From assembly GCF_000023945.1 (NCBI RefSeq), contig NC_013158.1, forward strand, positions 1,860,001 to 1,924,000: a DNA stretch of 64,000 nucleotides, in the 5' to 3' direction. Source of the stretch: Halorhabdus utahensis DSM 12940. GTDB taxonomy: Archaea > Halobacteriota > Halobacteria > Halobacteriales > Haloarculaceae. Below, piece by piece: positions 7,992-16,595 of the stretch; position 1 is the stretch's first letter; each line of letters begins with the position of its first letter. Both the position numbers and the translations under genes were made by a program. A model generated the notes under the pieces. It saw nothing but the letters and a program-made list of their open reading frames with translations. It was not told where the DNA came from and ran no database searches.

Positions 7992-9914
7992 ATGCGTGAT
8001 CTGGCCGAGACTGCCGTTGTCGTTTGCCTTCTCCTGTCTAGCGTGGCGTTTACCGGTGTTCACGCCGCACCTGCTGGAGTGACAGTCGAGGACTTCGCGT
8101 ACTCAGGGCCCGGAAGCGTTCCACTCGAGGACGGGTTGTTCCTGTGGCAATCCTCGTCCCACGAATTCACGGTGACGGTCTCGACGACGGTGACCGTCGA
8201 GGCCGACGTGTGTCTGGTTGCCTCGTTGTCCGGGGTTGCTGACCGGCGGAACCTGACCTGCAAAGCAGTATCGTTACGGCGCGGCGTCACCGAACGGACG
8301 TCGTTATCGGTCAGTTCCTGGCCCGTCGACGTACACGGGGTGCAGTCGGTTGGCGTCGTCTTCAGCACCGAAAACGGGTCGACGATATCGTCCACTTCGT
8401 CCGTGACGGTTACCGTGTTGCAGGCGAACGCGTCGCTCGACAATGACAGCCTGACCGACGAGCGAGAGGTCGCCCTCGGGACCGATCCGACCGTCGCGGA
8501 CACGGACGGCGACGGACTCGACGACGGACGGGAGGTCGAAATCCACGATACCGCCCCCACGAACCCGGATACAGACGGTGACGGGCTGGTTGACGGTTCA
8601 GAGGTGACCGTCTACGGCACTGATCCCACCGATCCCGATACTGACGACGACGGATTGGCCGACGTGGACGAACTGCTGGCGGACACGAGTCCGACGACCC
8701 CCGACACCGACGGTGACGGACTGACAGACGGCATGGAACTCGACACGTACGGGACCGATCCGACCGTCGCGGACACGGACGGCGACGGCCTCGACGACGA
8801 TCTCGAATGCGCCGAATACCTGACGGACCCGACAAACTCGGACTCCGACGACGACGGCCTCGGGGATGCACTCGAGATCCGCACGTACGACACCGACCCG
8901 AGAGGGGCCGACACGGACGGCGACGGTCTCGACGACGGCGTCGAAGTCGGTGCGTACGGCACTGACCCGACTGTAGCCGACACGGACGGCGACGGCCTCG
9001 ATGACGGTGCGGAAATCAACCGTTTCGGGACCGACCCGACCGTCGCGGACACGGACGACGACGGCCTCGACGACGGTGCGGAAGTCACTCGTTTCAACAC
9101 TGACCCCACGAGTGCCGACACGGAGGGGGATGGGCTCGACGACGGTGCGGAAGTCAACCGTTTCGGCACCGACCCAACGAGCGCTGATACGGACGGCGAC
9201 GGCGAGGGTGATGCCGCCGAGGTGTCTACCGGCATCTTCGGCCTGTCGTGGGTACCGGTCGAGGGCCTGCTGGTTGTCGGGCTGACGCTCGCCGGTGGGA
9301 TTCTGGTACTGTCCGCCCGGTCTTCGTTCGCCATCCCCTTCGATCATCGACGAACCGATACGTCCCCGGAAGACGACAGTCCCGATCACACGAAACAGGG
9401 GCTGGATCCGGGTGGATCTCACGCGAGCGATAGAGACGTGGATGCATCCTCGGAGAGAGATCTGGACGCGAGTGCGGATCCCCTGGAGGAGGCCCCAGGG
9501 GGTGCGGATCCATCGAAGGACGAGACGGAGGCGGGTGATGGGCTGGCAGAAACCGACACGGACGATGAGAGTGCTCCGGCGATGGAGGGTCGCGAAGACG
9601 CCACGCGGGGGGATTCAACAACTGGGGCGGACAGTGCTGGCCCGGTCGAGGAACACGCCGAGGAGACGGCGTCGGTACCGCCGGCGTTTCTCTCGAACAC
9701 GGAGCGGGTGCTGGCGTTGCTTCGGGACAACGACGGGCAGATGCGACAGTCCGCGATCGTCGACGCGACGGACTGGTCGAAATCGAAGGTGAGCCGCGTC
9801 CTCTCGGAGATGGACGAGGAGGGCCAGGTCGTGAAGGTGGACATCGGGCGGAGCAACCTCATCGTCCATCCCGAGAACCTGCCGGACGGTGCCAAACCAC
9901 CGTTCGAGGAGTGA
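7992..9914 (+). CDS. Membrane protein with calcium-binding repeats outside and winged helix inside
   Basis: A 640-residue protein. The start at 7992 gives a normal signal peptide ([20 protein letters not shown]...); an in-frame start at 7839 would bury it behind 51 basic residues. Residues 30-150 are a beta-rich, presumably extracytoplasmic domain. Residues about 150-406 hold 12 units of a 23-residue thrombospondin-3/calcium-binding repeat ([11 protein letters not shown]...FGTDPT). A membrane helix lies at about 421-443 ([17 protein letters not shown]). A long acidic linker follows, then a winged helix at about 565-630 ([34 protein letters not shown]), like DUF7343-type MarR-like domains. The layout suggests a one-component membrane-bound regulator. 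Confidence 0.85.
   Translation: MRDLAETAVVVCLLLSSVAFTGVHAAPAGVTVEDFAYSGPGSVPLEDGLFLWQSSSHEFTVTVSTTVTVEADVCLVASLSGVADRRNLTCKAVSLRRGVTERTSLSVSSWPVDVHGVQSVGVVFSTENGSTISSTSSVTVTVLQANASLDNDSLTDEREVALGTDPTVADTDGDGLDDGREVEIHDTAPTNPDTDGDGLVDGSEVTVYGTDPTDPDTDDDGLADVDELLADTSPTTPDTDGDGLTDGMELDTYGTDPTVADTDGDGLDDDLECAEYLTDPTNSDSDDDGLGDALEIRTYDTDPRGADTDGDGLDDGVEVGAYGTDPTVADTDGDGLDDGAEINRFGTDPTVADTDDDGLDDGAEVTRFNTDPTSADTEGDGLDDGAEVNRFGTDPTSADTDGDGEGDAAEVSTGIFGLSWVPVEGLLVVGLTLAGGILVLSARSSFAIPFDHRRTDTSPEDDSPDHTKQGLDPGGSHASDRDVDASSERDLDASADPLEEAPGGADPSKDETEAGDGLAETDTDDESAPAMEGREDATRGDSTTGADSAGPVEEHAEETASVPPAFLSNTERVLALLRDNDGQMRQSAIVDATDWSKSKVSRVLSEMDEEGQVVKVDIGRSNLIVHPENLPDGAKPPFEE
8443..9210 (+). repeat. Twelve 69-bp units coding for calcium-binding repeats
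   Basis: Tandem 69-bp repeats within the preceding gene; each encodes a 23-residue DxDxDGL-type unit. The last four units are most alike ([33 protein letters not shown]), which suggests recent expansion or gene conversion at the 3' end of the array. Confidence 0.85.
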
Positions 9915-9951
9915 TCGGTCTGCGTTCGATTCGCTCACATATCCCGGCCAC

Positions 9952-10704
9952 TCAATCCGCCGCCCGGTTGGGCCGTTTGGCCCGTTCCACGCTCCGATCG
10001 TCGGCGCGCTCCGCCAGGGAGACTTTCAGGATCGACTTCGCGATGGCGGCCCCGCCCGAGAGCGGGGACAGCGTCGTCTCGCCGATCCGCTCGCGGTAAT
10101 CGATCGGGATCTCCGTGACGCGATAGCCGCGCACGACCGGTCGAAGGAGCAGCTCGGCCGATAGCCCGGTGTTTTCCGTCCACTCGATGGCTTCGATCAC
10201 TTCGCGACGGTAGGCCCGCATCCCGGTGGTCGTGTCGTGGAGGCGCTCGCCGACCAGCGCACTCGCAAGCCACGCGAAGGCGTGGTTTCCGAACCGATTG
10301 AACGCCGGCATCGTCTCGGCACCACTCGAGAGGCGGTCGCCGCTGACCACGTCGTAGCCGTCGTTGATCGCGTCCAGAAAGTCCGGGAGGCGTTCCATCG
10401 GGTAGGTATCGTCGCAGTCGGTCGTGACGATCACCGGCCGGTCGGGCGTCGTGATCGCCGTCTGTACTGCCACGCCGTAGCCCTGTGGCTCCTGTTCGAT
10501 CACGCGCGCGCCGTGCTCGCGAGCGACTTCGGCCGTCCCGTCGCTGGAACTGTCGACACAGACCACTTCGGCCTGGCCGTCGGTCACCCGCTTGATGTCT
10601 TTGAGCACGGTCCCGACCGCCTCGGCCTCGTTGTACGTCCCCATCACGACGCTGACGTCCGCGAACGTGTACGTGCCGTCCCCGCTGGCTTCCTCATCGC
10701 TCAT
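9952..10704 (-). CDS. GT2 glycosyltransferase, dolichyl-phosphate sugar synthase-like
   Basis: A 250-residue GT-A fold glycosyltransferase. Motifs: VSVVMGTYNEAEAVGTVL at the N-terminus, VVCVDSSSDGT, the metal-binding TTDCDDTYP, and SGDRLSSGAETMP. There is no C-terminal membrane domain, so it resembles soluble dolichol-phosphate-mannose/glucose synthase-type enzymes that transfer a sugar from a nucleotide donor to a lipid phosphate at the inner face of the membrane. A perfect-arm palindrome of iron-box type lies 33 bp upstream of the start. I infer iron-responsive expression and a possible role supplying lipid-linked sugar to the GT39 enzyme at 16596-18608. Confidence 0.85.
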   Translation of the reverse strand: MSDEEASGDGTYTFADVSVVMGTYNEAEAVGTVLKDIKRVTDGQAEVVCVDSSSDGTAEVAREHGARVIEQEPQGYGVAVQTAITTPDRPVIVTTDCDDTYPMERLPDFLDAINDGYDVVSGDRLSSGAETMPAFNRFGNHAFAWLASALVGERLHDTTTGMRAYRREVIEAIEWTENTGLSAELLLRPVVRGYRVTEIPIDYRERIGETTLSPLSGGAAIAKSILKVSLAERADDRSVERAKRPNRAAD

Positions 10705-10736
10705 TACGCCACTGTTCGTCCGGGGATACTTGAGGC

Positions 10737-10752
10737 TTTAGGTTGGCCTAAA
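10737..10752 (-). promoter_or_regulatory. Iron-box-like palindrome 1
   Basis: TTTAGGTTGGCCTAAA: perfect 6-bp arms around a 4-bp centre. It is one of three such sites in the window and lies between the heliorhodopsin stop and the GT2 start. The arm sequence TTAGG/CCTAA is that of DtxR-family operators, which in haloarchaea are bound by Idr/SirR-type iron regulators. Regulation itself is inference. Confidence 0.7.
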
Positions 10753-10778
10753 GAAGGCGTTTGTTAGCGACCCGTCCG

Positions 10779-11555
10779 CTACACCGGCGAGTTCAGCGCG
10801 CCGAAGTACACCTGCCAGGCCAGCAGTGACTTGGCCACGAGACTCAACACGATGTAGCCGACTTCGCCGAAGCGGTAGTCCTTCCACTTCCAGATGCCCC
10901 GGTACTGCAACAGCATGTTGATCGCAAAGAGGTTGAACAGGACAAAGAGTGAGACGTAGATCACGATCACGAAGTCCGGCGGGCTCCCCTCGCCGAAAGT
11001 GAAGGTGCCGATGATGGTGACGGCAATCGCGATCCAGGGGACGATCCCGGCCAGCGAACCGACGACGAAGGCGCTCCAGTCGGTCTCCTCGGTCAGGCGG
11101 TTGTGCCGTTCCATGAGGAGGCCACAGAGGTTCATCACGGCGACCAGGCCGAACAGCGCGATCAGCGTGCCCAGGTCCCAGACCCCGGCGAGCATCGCGA
11201 TCAGGACGATCATCAGCGACGCGCTGACGGCGTACTCGTACCATCTGTAGGGGTTCATCCCCTGCTCCAGATAGGCGACGTACCGATCGTACAGTACCGT
11301 CGAAATCAATGCGTGTGCGATCGCGGAGATGAACAGGAACCCGGCGGCCAGGTACGCCAGTTCGATCGTCCCGATCGATTTCATGACGGGCGAGAGGGTC
11401 TCGGTAGTCGTATCGAACTCCTGGTAGACGGCCGTGACCGTCCACTCCCGGGAGGAACTCAGATACACCATCAGTGCGCCTTGCAGGAAGTGCACCACGG
11501 CCATCGCCGCGTTGAACCGTCGGAGATTCCAATCGCTGGTGTTTGTCTTGGCCAT
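10779..11555 (-). CDS. Heliorhodopsin
   Basis: A 258-residue seven-helix protein of the heliorhodopsin family (inverted topology, N-terminus in the cytoplasm). The retinal-binding Lys242 lies in VAKSLLAWQ of the last helix. The counterion Glu107 lies in NPYRWYEYAVSASLMIVLIA, and His22 and His81 match the retinal-pocket histidines of the prototype 48C12 (H23, H80, E107, K241 as I recall them). Heliorhodopsins are slow-photocycle light sensors or modulators, not ion pumps in the best-studied cases. The start at 11555 is preceded about 20 bp upstream by a TATA-like CTATAATG, so the mRNA is probably leaderless. It is divergent from a PAS histidine kinase. Confidence in the family is high; the partner protein is unknown. 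Confidence 0.93.
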   Translation of the reverse strand: MAKTNTSDWNLRRFNAAMAVVHFLQGALMVYLSSSREWTVTAVYQEFDTTTETLSPVMKSIGTIELAYLAAGFLFISAIAHALISTVLYDRYVAYLEQGMNPYRWYEYAVSASLMIVLIAMLAGVWDLGTLIALFGLVAVMNLCGLLMERHNRLTEETDWSAFVVGSLAGIVPWIAIAVTIIGTFTFGEGSPPDFVIVIYVSLFVLFNLFAINMLLQYRGIWKWKDYRFGEVGYIVLSLVAKSLLAWQVYFGALNSPV

Positions 11556-11571
11556 ACCCGTTCGTCTCATC

Positions 11572-11582
11572 GAACTATAATG
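11572..11582 (-). promoter_or_regulatory. Possible TATA box of the heliorhodopsin gene
   Basis: On the minus strand CATTATAGTTC lies about 20-27 bp upstream of the heliorhodopsin ATG, the spacing expected for a leaderless archaeal transcript. Confidence 0.45.
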
Positions 11583-11760
11583 ATTCTTTGCCCGACTGTC
11601 CGGTCTCTGTGCCGGCCAGGAAATCCCGGCACGTGCCAGGGGTGGCCTGATTCGGCTGGTGAGAGCTGACGAGTCGTCGCCGATAGCTTCCCTGAGGGGG
11701 TTATCAATTCTGATTCGTCGAGGGGGACACTCAAGTCCACGTTTCTCCCCATCACATATA

Positions 11761-12918
11761 ATGAACAGTGCTCGAACTGACGACGAGAATCGTGTGGTGC
11801 CGGACGATCCGGATCTCCTCTTGCAGCTGACGGAGTATACGGACGACTCGTTGTGGATGTTCTCGCCGGACTGGAAGGAGGTGATCTTCGCCAATTCGCG
11901 GTACGAGGACATCTTTGGCGAACCGCTTTCGACACTCGAGGACGACCCGAGGAGTTTCCTCGAAGCCGTCCATCCTGACGACCGCGACAGTGTCGTTGCT
12001 GCGATGGAAGAGTTGTCCGGTGGCGAACCCGCCGATCTGGAGTTTCGGGTCGACCCGGCGGACAACTACGAAACCTGGGTGTGGGTGCAGGCACAGCCGG
12101 TGTATGACGACTCGGGGGAGATAGCTGCCCTCGCCGGGTACACCCGTGACATCACGCGCCGGAAGGAATACCAGCGGGAACTCGAACACCACCGGGAGGC
12201 CCTGGAGAAATCTAACGAGAGCCTCCGGGAGTTTGCCTACATCGCTTCCCACGACCTTCAGGAACCACTTCGAATGGTGTCGAGCTACGTCGACCTGCTC
12301 GAACGGGAATACGGCGACCAGTTCGACGACGAGGCCGAGGAGTACATGGAATTCGCCGTCAACGGCGCAAAGCGGATGAAGCGGATGATCAACTCGCTGC
12401 TGGAGTACTCCCGCGTCCACACCCAGGCCGAGGAGTTCGACGAGGTCGACGCCGCCGAGGTGTTCGAAAGCGCCCGCCAGGACCTGGAGCTGCTGATCGC
12501 CGACCACAGTGCCGAGATCACGGTCGGGGATCTGCCGACCGCCAGCGCCGACCGCGATCAGCTCGGCCAGGTCTTCCAGAACCTCCTCAAGAATTCGATC
12601 GAACACGCCGGCGAAGACGGAACGCCACAGATCGACGTGACGGTCACCGACCGCCCGGAGGCCTACGAGTTCGCCGTCGCGGACAACGGGCCGGGGATCC
12701 CGGCCGACGAACAGGACGACGTCTTCGATATCTTCAGGCAAGGGGCGAACGCCGAGGCCGGCAACACCGGGATCGGGCTGGCGATCACCCGCCGGATCGT
12801 GCAACGCCACGGCGGCGAGATCTGGATCGAATCGGAGCCCGGCGAGGGCGCGGCGTTCAAATTCACCATCCCCAAGGGACTGAACGTCGCCGAATCGGAG
12901 GGTGTCGACCATGAGTGA
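11761..12918 (+). CDS. PAS-domain sensor histidine kinase
   Basis: A 385-residue soluble kinase: PAS fold (about 18-135, with PAC end AGYTRDITRRKEYQ), a short coiled coil, a HisKA dimerisation helix with phospho-acceptor His164 (IASHDLQEPLRMV), and a HATPase_c domain with N-box FQNLLKNSIEH, G1 box DNGPGIP and GIGLAI. The ATG at 11761 was chosen because upstream in-frame codons encode an atypical basic peptide. The next gene (a receiver protein) starts within its last codons, so kinase and regulator are translationally coupled. The divergent neighbour is the heliorhodopsin, 205 bp away. PAS ligand unknown. Confidence 0.9.
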   Translation: MNSARTDDENRVVPDDPDLLLQLTEYTDDSLWMFSPDWKEVIFANSRYEDIFGEPLSTLEDDPRSFLEAVHPDDRDSVVAAMEELSGGEPADLEFRVDPADNYETWVWVQAQPVYDDSGEIAALAGYTRDITRRKEYQRELEHHREALEKSNESLREFAYIASHDLQEPLRMVSSYVDLLEREYGDQFDDEAEEYMEFAVNGAKRMKRMINSLLEYSRVHTQAEEFDEVDAAEVFESARQDLELLIADHSAEITVGDLPTASADRDQLGQVFQNLLKNSIEHAGEDGTPQIDVTVTDRPEAYEFAVADNGPGIPADEQDDVFDIFRQGANAEAGNTGIGLAITRRIVQRHGGEIWIESEPGEGAAFKFTIPKGLNVAESEGVDHE

Positions 12919-13351
12919 GACCGGCCAACCGGTCGAGATCCTCCTCGCCGAGGACAACCCGGGTGACGCCAAACTCACGCAAAAGGCCTTCGAGGAGGGG
13001 AACATCCTCAACAACCTGCACATCGTCGAAAACGGTGTCGAGGCGATGGACTTCCTCAAACAGCGAGGCGACTACGAGGACAAGGCCCGGCCCGACCTCG
13101 TCCTCCTGGACCTCAACATGCCGAAAAAAGATGGCTGGGACGTCCTCGAAGAGATCAACGATGACCCGGAACTGCGCCGGATCCCCGTGATCGTGCTCAC
13201 GAGTTCCGAAGCCGAGTCGGACATCGTGAAATCCTACGAGCTTCAGGCCAACGCCTATCTGAGCAAACCCGTCGATTACTCGGGGTTCATGGACGTCGTC
13301 CGGAGTCTCGAGGAGTTCTGGCTGTCAGTCGTCAAGATGCCCCCGAAGTGA
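12911..13351 (+). CDS. Single-domain response regulator (Rcp1-like)
   Basis: A 146-residue stand-alone receiver: acidic pocket LLAEDNPGDAKL, phosphoacceptor in LVLLDLNMPKKDGWDVLEEI, switch Thr in VIVLTSSEAESD and conserved Lys in YLSKPVDYSGF. This sequence type matches Rcp1-like regulators, partners of phytochrome and other PAS/GAF kinases. It overlaps the kinase gene by 8 bp and is followed 3 bp later by the receiver-kinase hybrid. It has no DNA-binding output, so it probably works as a phosphate shuttle or by protein binding. Confidence 0.9.
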   Translation: MSETGQPVEILLAEDNPGDAKLTQKAFEEGNILNNLHIVENGVEAMDFLKQRGDYEDKARPDLVLLDLNMPKKDGWDVLEEINDDPELRRIPVIVLTSSEAESDIVKSYELQANAYLSKPVDYSGFMDVVRSLEEFWLSVVKMPPK

Positions 13352-13354
13352 CCC

Positions 13355-14395
13355 ATGTCCGACGCAGGCACATCGATCGACGTCCTGTTGATCGAGGACA
13401 ATCCCGGCGACGCCCGCCTCGTCGAGCACCATCTCAACGAATCCCACGTGGCCGACATCGTCGGCGACGTCACCCTCGAACACGAGGAGACGCTCGCCGA
13501 GGGGCTCCGGGCGATCGAAGCCGGCCGACACGACATTCTGTTTCTCGATCTAGGGTTGCCCGAGAGTACCGGGCTGGCGACGCTTGGGGCCGTCCAGGAC
13601 GAGGACCCCCGCGTTCCGATCGTCGTGCTCACCGGCCTGGACGATCGGGAGACCGCCGTCACGGCGATCCAACGCGGGGCCCAGGACTACCTGCTGAAGG
13701 ACGACCTCGACGCGGACGATCTCGCCCGGTCGCTGCGCTACGCGGTCGAGCGACACCGGCAGGAAGCCCAGCTTCGCCTCCAGAACGAGCGTTTAGAGGA
13801 GTTCACCAGCGTCGTCTCCCACGACCTGCGAAACCCGCTCAACGTCGCCCACGCCCGGGTGAACATCCTGCGGGACGAGGCCGACAACGACCACCTCGAG
13901 ACCGCCTCGCGGGCGCTCGATCGGATGGAGGCCCTAATCGAGGACCTCCTGACGCTGGCCCAGCAGGGCCGGGCCATCGACGACCTGTCGACCGTCCGCC
14001 TCGACGTCGTCGCCGAGGACTGCAGGGAGAACGTCGACACGTCGGACGCGGACGTGATCGTCGACACTGACGCGACCGTCCGTGCCGACGGGAGTCGCCT
14101 GCAGGAACTCCTCGGCAACCTCCTCAGAAACTCGATCGAGCACGGCGGGGCAGCCGTGACGATCACGCTCGGCGACCTCGCCGACGGGTTCTACGTGGCG
14201 GACGACGGCCCCGGCATCTCCGCTGACGACCGCGAGCAGGTGTTCGAGATGGGGTACTCGACCTCCGAGGGTGGGACGGGGTTCGGTCTCATGATCGTCG
14301 AGGGGATCGCCGAAGCCCACGGCTGGGACGTCCGCGTGACCGAAAGCGAGGCCGGCGGGGCGCGGTTCGAGATCACCAGCGTCGACGTGCACTGA
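13355..14395 (+). CDS. Hybrid receiver/histidine kinase
   Basis: A 346-residue protein with an N-terminal receiver (about 8-125; VLLIEDNPGDARLVEHH, ILFLDLGLPESTG, DYLLKDD), a HisKA helix with His156 (VVSHDLRNPLNVAHARV), and HATPase_c (LLGNLLRNSIEHG, DDGPGIS, GTGFGLMIVEG). It is the third gene of the signalling operon, so the three could form a relay from PAS kinase through the single receiver to this hybrid. No membrane segment. It converges on the GMC gene. Confidence 0.9.
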   Translation: MSDAGTSIDVLLIEDNPGDARLVEHHLNESHVADIVGDVTLEHEETLAEGLRAIEAGRHDILFLDLGLPESTGLATLGAVQDEDPRVPIVVLTGLDDRETAVTAIQRGAQDYLLKDDLDADDLARSLRYAVERHRQEAQLRLQNERLEEFTSVVSHDLRNPLNVAHARVNILRDEADNDHLETASRALDRMEALIEDLLTLAQQGRAIDDLSTVRLDVVAEDCRENVDTSDADVIVDTDATVRADGSRLQELLGNLLRNSIEHGGAAVTITLGDLADGFYVADDGPGISADDREQVFEMGYSTSEGGTGFGLMIVEGIAEAHGWDVRVTESEAGGARFEITSVDVH

Positions 14396-14412
14396 CTCCG
14401 TCACCCATCACG

Positions 14413-16050
14413 TCACAGCACACTCTCGAGGTGGTCGACAGTCCGCAACGCGAGCGCGGCGATGGTTAGCGTCGGGTTCATCGCGCCGCCGGTCGGGAAG
14501 ACGCTCGATCCCGCGAGCCAGAGGTTCGCGAGGTCGTGAGTTTGCCCTCGGGCGTCGACGACGCTCCCGTCCGGATCGGTTCCCATCCGCGTCGTGCCCA
14601 TGTGATGGAACGCCGGCCCGGTATTCTCGGGGCCGATCTGCCAGGTGATCTCCGCGTCGAGTTCCGCAAGGATCGTTTCCTGGATCGCGTTGGCTCGCCG
14701 GAGCGTCCGCCGGGTGCGATCGTCGAGCCCCCAGTGGATCTCCGGGACGGGATTGCCGTGGTCGTCGGTCCGCGAGGGGTCGAGGCCGACGTAGTTCTCT
14801 CTGCGCGGCGTCTGCTCGACAAGGGCTCCCACTGTGAGGTGGCTGCCATACGTGTCACTGATCCGCTCCCGTAGTCCATCACCCCACCCGCCGTCGGACA
14901 GTGCAACTCCAACGGGTGAGGGGCCGCCGTAGTTGCGGAATTCGAGTTTGATCGGCCCGAGATCGTCCGCGCCGGCGTCAGCCGCAGGGATTCCCCGGTC
15001 CGTTCCGGCCGCCGGCTCGTCGTAGAACTGGTGGGATTCGGTGGTGTTGAACCCGACGTGGTGCTGGCGGGTCTCCCGGTCGATCACGCCGCTCGTGCCC
15101 GCAAACAGGTGCTCGTGGAAGTACCGCCCGACGAGCCCGCTCGAATTCGCCAGGCCGTCGGGGTACTGCGGTGACTCCGACAGCAGGAGGAGTCGGGGCG
15201 TCTCGACGCCGCCGGCCGCGAGGACGAACTCCCGCGCCTCCTGGCGGTGCGTCTCGCCATCGGGCGTGGCATAGACAGCTGCCGTGACCCGCTCGCCCGC
15301 GTCGTCGTGTTCGAGGCGCTGGACGGGGACCCGGTCGATCACTCGCGCGCCCGCTTTCTCGGCCTTCTCGACGTGGCTGGTGGCGTCGTACTTCGCGCCG
15401 GAGGGACAGACGGGCTGGCAGGTGCCATAGCCCACACAGGCCGACCGGCCGTCGTAGCCCTCGGAATTGCGGGCGTTGGGTACCGAGTGAGTGGTAATTC
15501 CCAGGGCCTCACAGGCCTCGGCGAAGATCGAGTCGCTGTGAGAGGGGTCGAACGCCGGCATCGGATGGGGCTGCTCGCGCGGGGGTTCGAAGGGGTTGTC
15601 GCTCGCGCCGGCCACCCCTAGCGCCGCCTCGGCCTCGGCGTAATAGGGCCGGAGGTCGTCGTACGCGATCGGCCAGTCGGCGGCGACACCGTCCCGCGAC
15701 GCGACCGCGAAGTCGCGTTCGTGGAGCCGCATCACCATCCCCTGCCAGTGCAGTGTCGACCCGCCGACCCCTTTCACGCGGGTGTGGTTGAGTGGATAGT
15801 GTCGATCGCCACTCGACGTGAAGGCGTCGCGCTCCCCGCCCATCCCCCAGATATCGGGCCGGCCGTGGGCCGGGCGCAGGGCGTCCTCCATCTGTTCGAT
15901 TCGCTGCTCGGGGTCGAATCGCGGGCCAGCCTCCAAAACGGTCACTTCGTGGCCACCGGCGGCCAGTCGATGGGCGATCAGCGCGCCGGCCGGTCCTGCC
16001 CCGATCACGCAGACGTCAACCCCGTCGCTCGGCGTGCGATCGGCGCTCAC
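14413..16050 (-). CDS. GMC flavoprotein dehydrogenase with 3Fe-4S-type Cys motif
   Basis: A 545-residue FAD enzyme: N-terminal dinucleotide-binding motif VIGAGPAGALIAHRLAAGG and the C-terminal GMC signature with catalytic His in HHMGTTRMGTDPDG and FPTGGAMNPTLTI. Cys205, Cys211 and Cys215 (CVGYGTCQPVC) have the C-x5-C-x3-C spacing of the 3Fe-4S site in bacterial FAD-dependent glucose/gluconate dehydrogenases. It starts with GTG, overlapping the stop of the Tat-targeted small-subunit gene by 4 bp (GTGA), as expected for a large subunit exported by piggyback. It lacks its own signal. Probable sugar or sugar-acid dehydrogenase passing electrons to the respiratory chain; the substrate and a cytochrome subunit are not identifiable here. 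Confidence 0.85.
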   Translation of the reverse strand: MSADRTPSDGVDVCVIGAGPAGALIAHRLAAGGHEVTVLEAGPRFDPEQRIEQMEDALRPAHGRPDIWGMGGERDAFTSSGDRHYPLNHTRVKGVGGSTLHWQGMVMRLHERDFAVASRDGVAADWPIAYDDLRPYYAEAEAALGVAGASDNPFEPPREQPHPMPAFDPSHSDSIFAEACEALGITTHSVPNARNSEGYDGRSACVGYGTCQPVCPSGAKYDATSHVEKAEKAGARVIDRVPVQRLEHDDAGERVTAAVYATPDGETHRQEAREFVLAAGGVETPRLLLLSESPQYPDGLANSSGLVGRYFHEHLFAGTSGVIDRETRQHHVGFNTTESHQFYDEPAAGTDRGIPAADAGADDLGPIKLEFRNYGGPSPVGVALSDGGWGDGLRERISDTYGSHLTVGALVEQTPRRENYVGLDPSRTDDHGNPVPEIHWGLDDRTRRTLRRANAIQETILAELDAEITWQIGPENTGPAFHHMGTTRMGTDPDGSVVDARGQTHDLANLWLAGSSVFPTGGAMNPTLTIAALALRTVDHLESVL

Positions 16051-16592
16051 GACTCCGGCCCCCGTTGATAACTCGCGAGTCCGCCCGGGTGACCCGGGGG
16101 ATTCTCGATCCCGACCAACTCGCCGCCGGTCGGTGAGGCGTACAGCGCGAGCAACAGGTCGTTGATCACGAAATAGCGCAGGCGCTCGGTGTCCCCTCCA
16201 TTCGGATCGGGATCGGCCTTCTCGGCCCCCATCCGCCGGAGTGCCTCGTCGCGCTCGTCGGGCGACAGCGCCGCGAAGTCGCTCTCGTACCACGCCTGAC
16301 AGTACTCGTCGAGGTAGGCCACGGCGTCGGCGATCCCCTCGGCGTGTTCGGGGCGGTCGGCCGTCCGGCCGCCGGCGTAGCGTGCGACGAACGGTTCGAT
16401 CTCCGTCACGCCGTCGGGGTAGAGCACCTCGGCGGCGGCCGAAAGCGTCTCGCGGTCGTGGTCGGAAAGTGACGGTTCCTCGCCGGCATCAGCCTGCTCG
16501 TCGTCCGCCGCGGGCGCGGTACAACCGGCCAGCGACGCCCCGACGGCCGACAGCGCCGCGATCGCGTCCCGTCTGGTGAGTTCGTGGCTCAT
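16047..16592 (-). CDS. Gluconate 2-dehydrogenase subunit 3-like protein, Tat lipoprotein
   Basis: A 181-residue protein with a Tat-type signal containing TRRDAIAALSAVGASLAGC and a lipobox Cys. The mature helical part (SLSDHDRETLSAAAEVLYPDG...YCQAWYESDF) matches the small, gamma subunit of gluconate/sugar dehydrogenases, which chaperones and exports the flavoprotein through Tat. It starts 3 bp after the GT39 stop and overlaps the GMC gene by 4 bp, so the unit is an exported, membrane-anchored flavoprotein complex. Confidence 0.82.
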   Translation of the reverse strand: MSHELTRRDAIAALSAVGASLAGCTAPAADDEQADAGEEPSLSDHDRETLSAAAEVLYPDGVTEIEPFVARYAGGRTADRPEHAEGIADAVAYLDEYCQAWYESDFAALSPDERDEALRRMGAEKADPDPNGGDTERLRYFVINDLLLALYASPTGGELVGIENPPGHPGGLASYQRGPES

Positions 16593-16595
16593 GGA

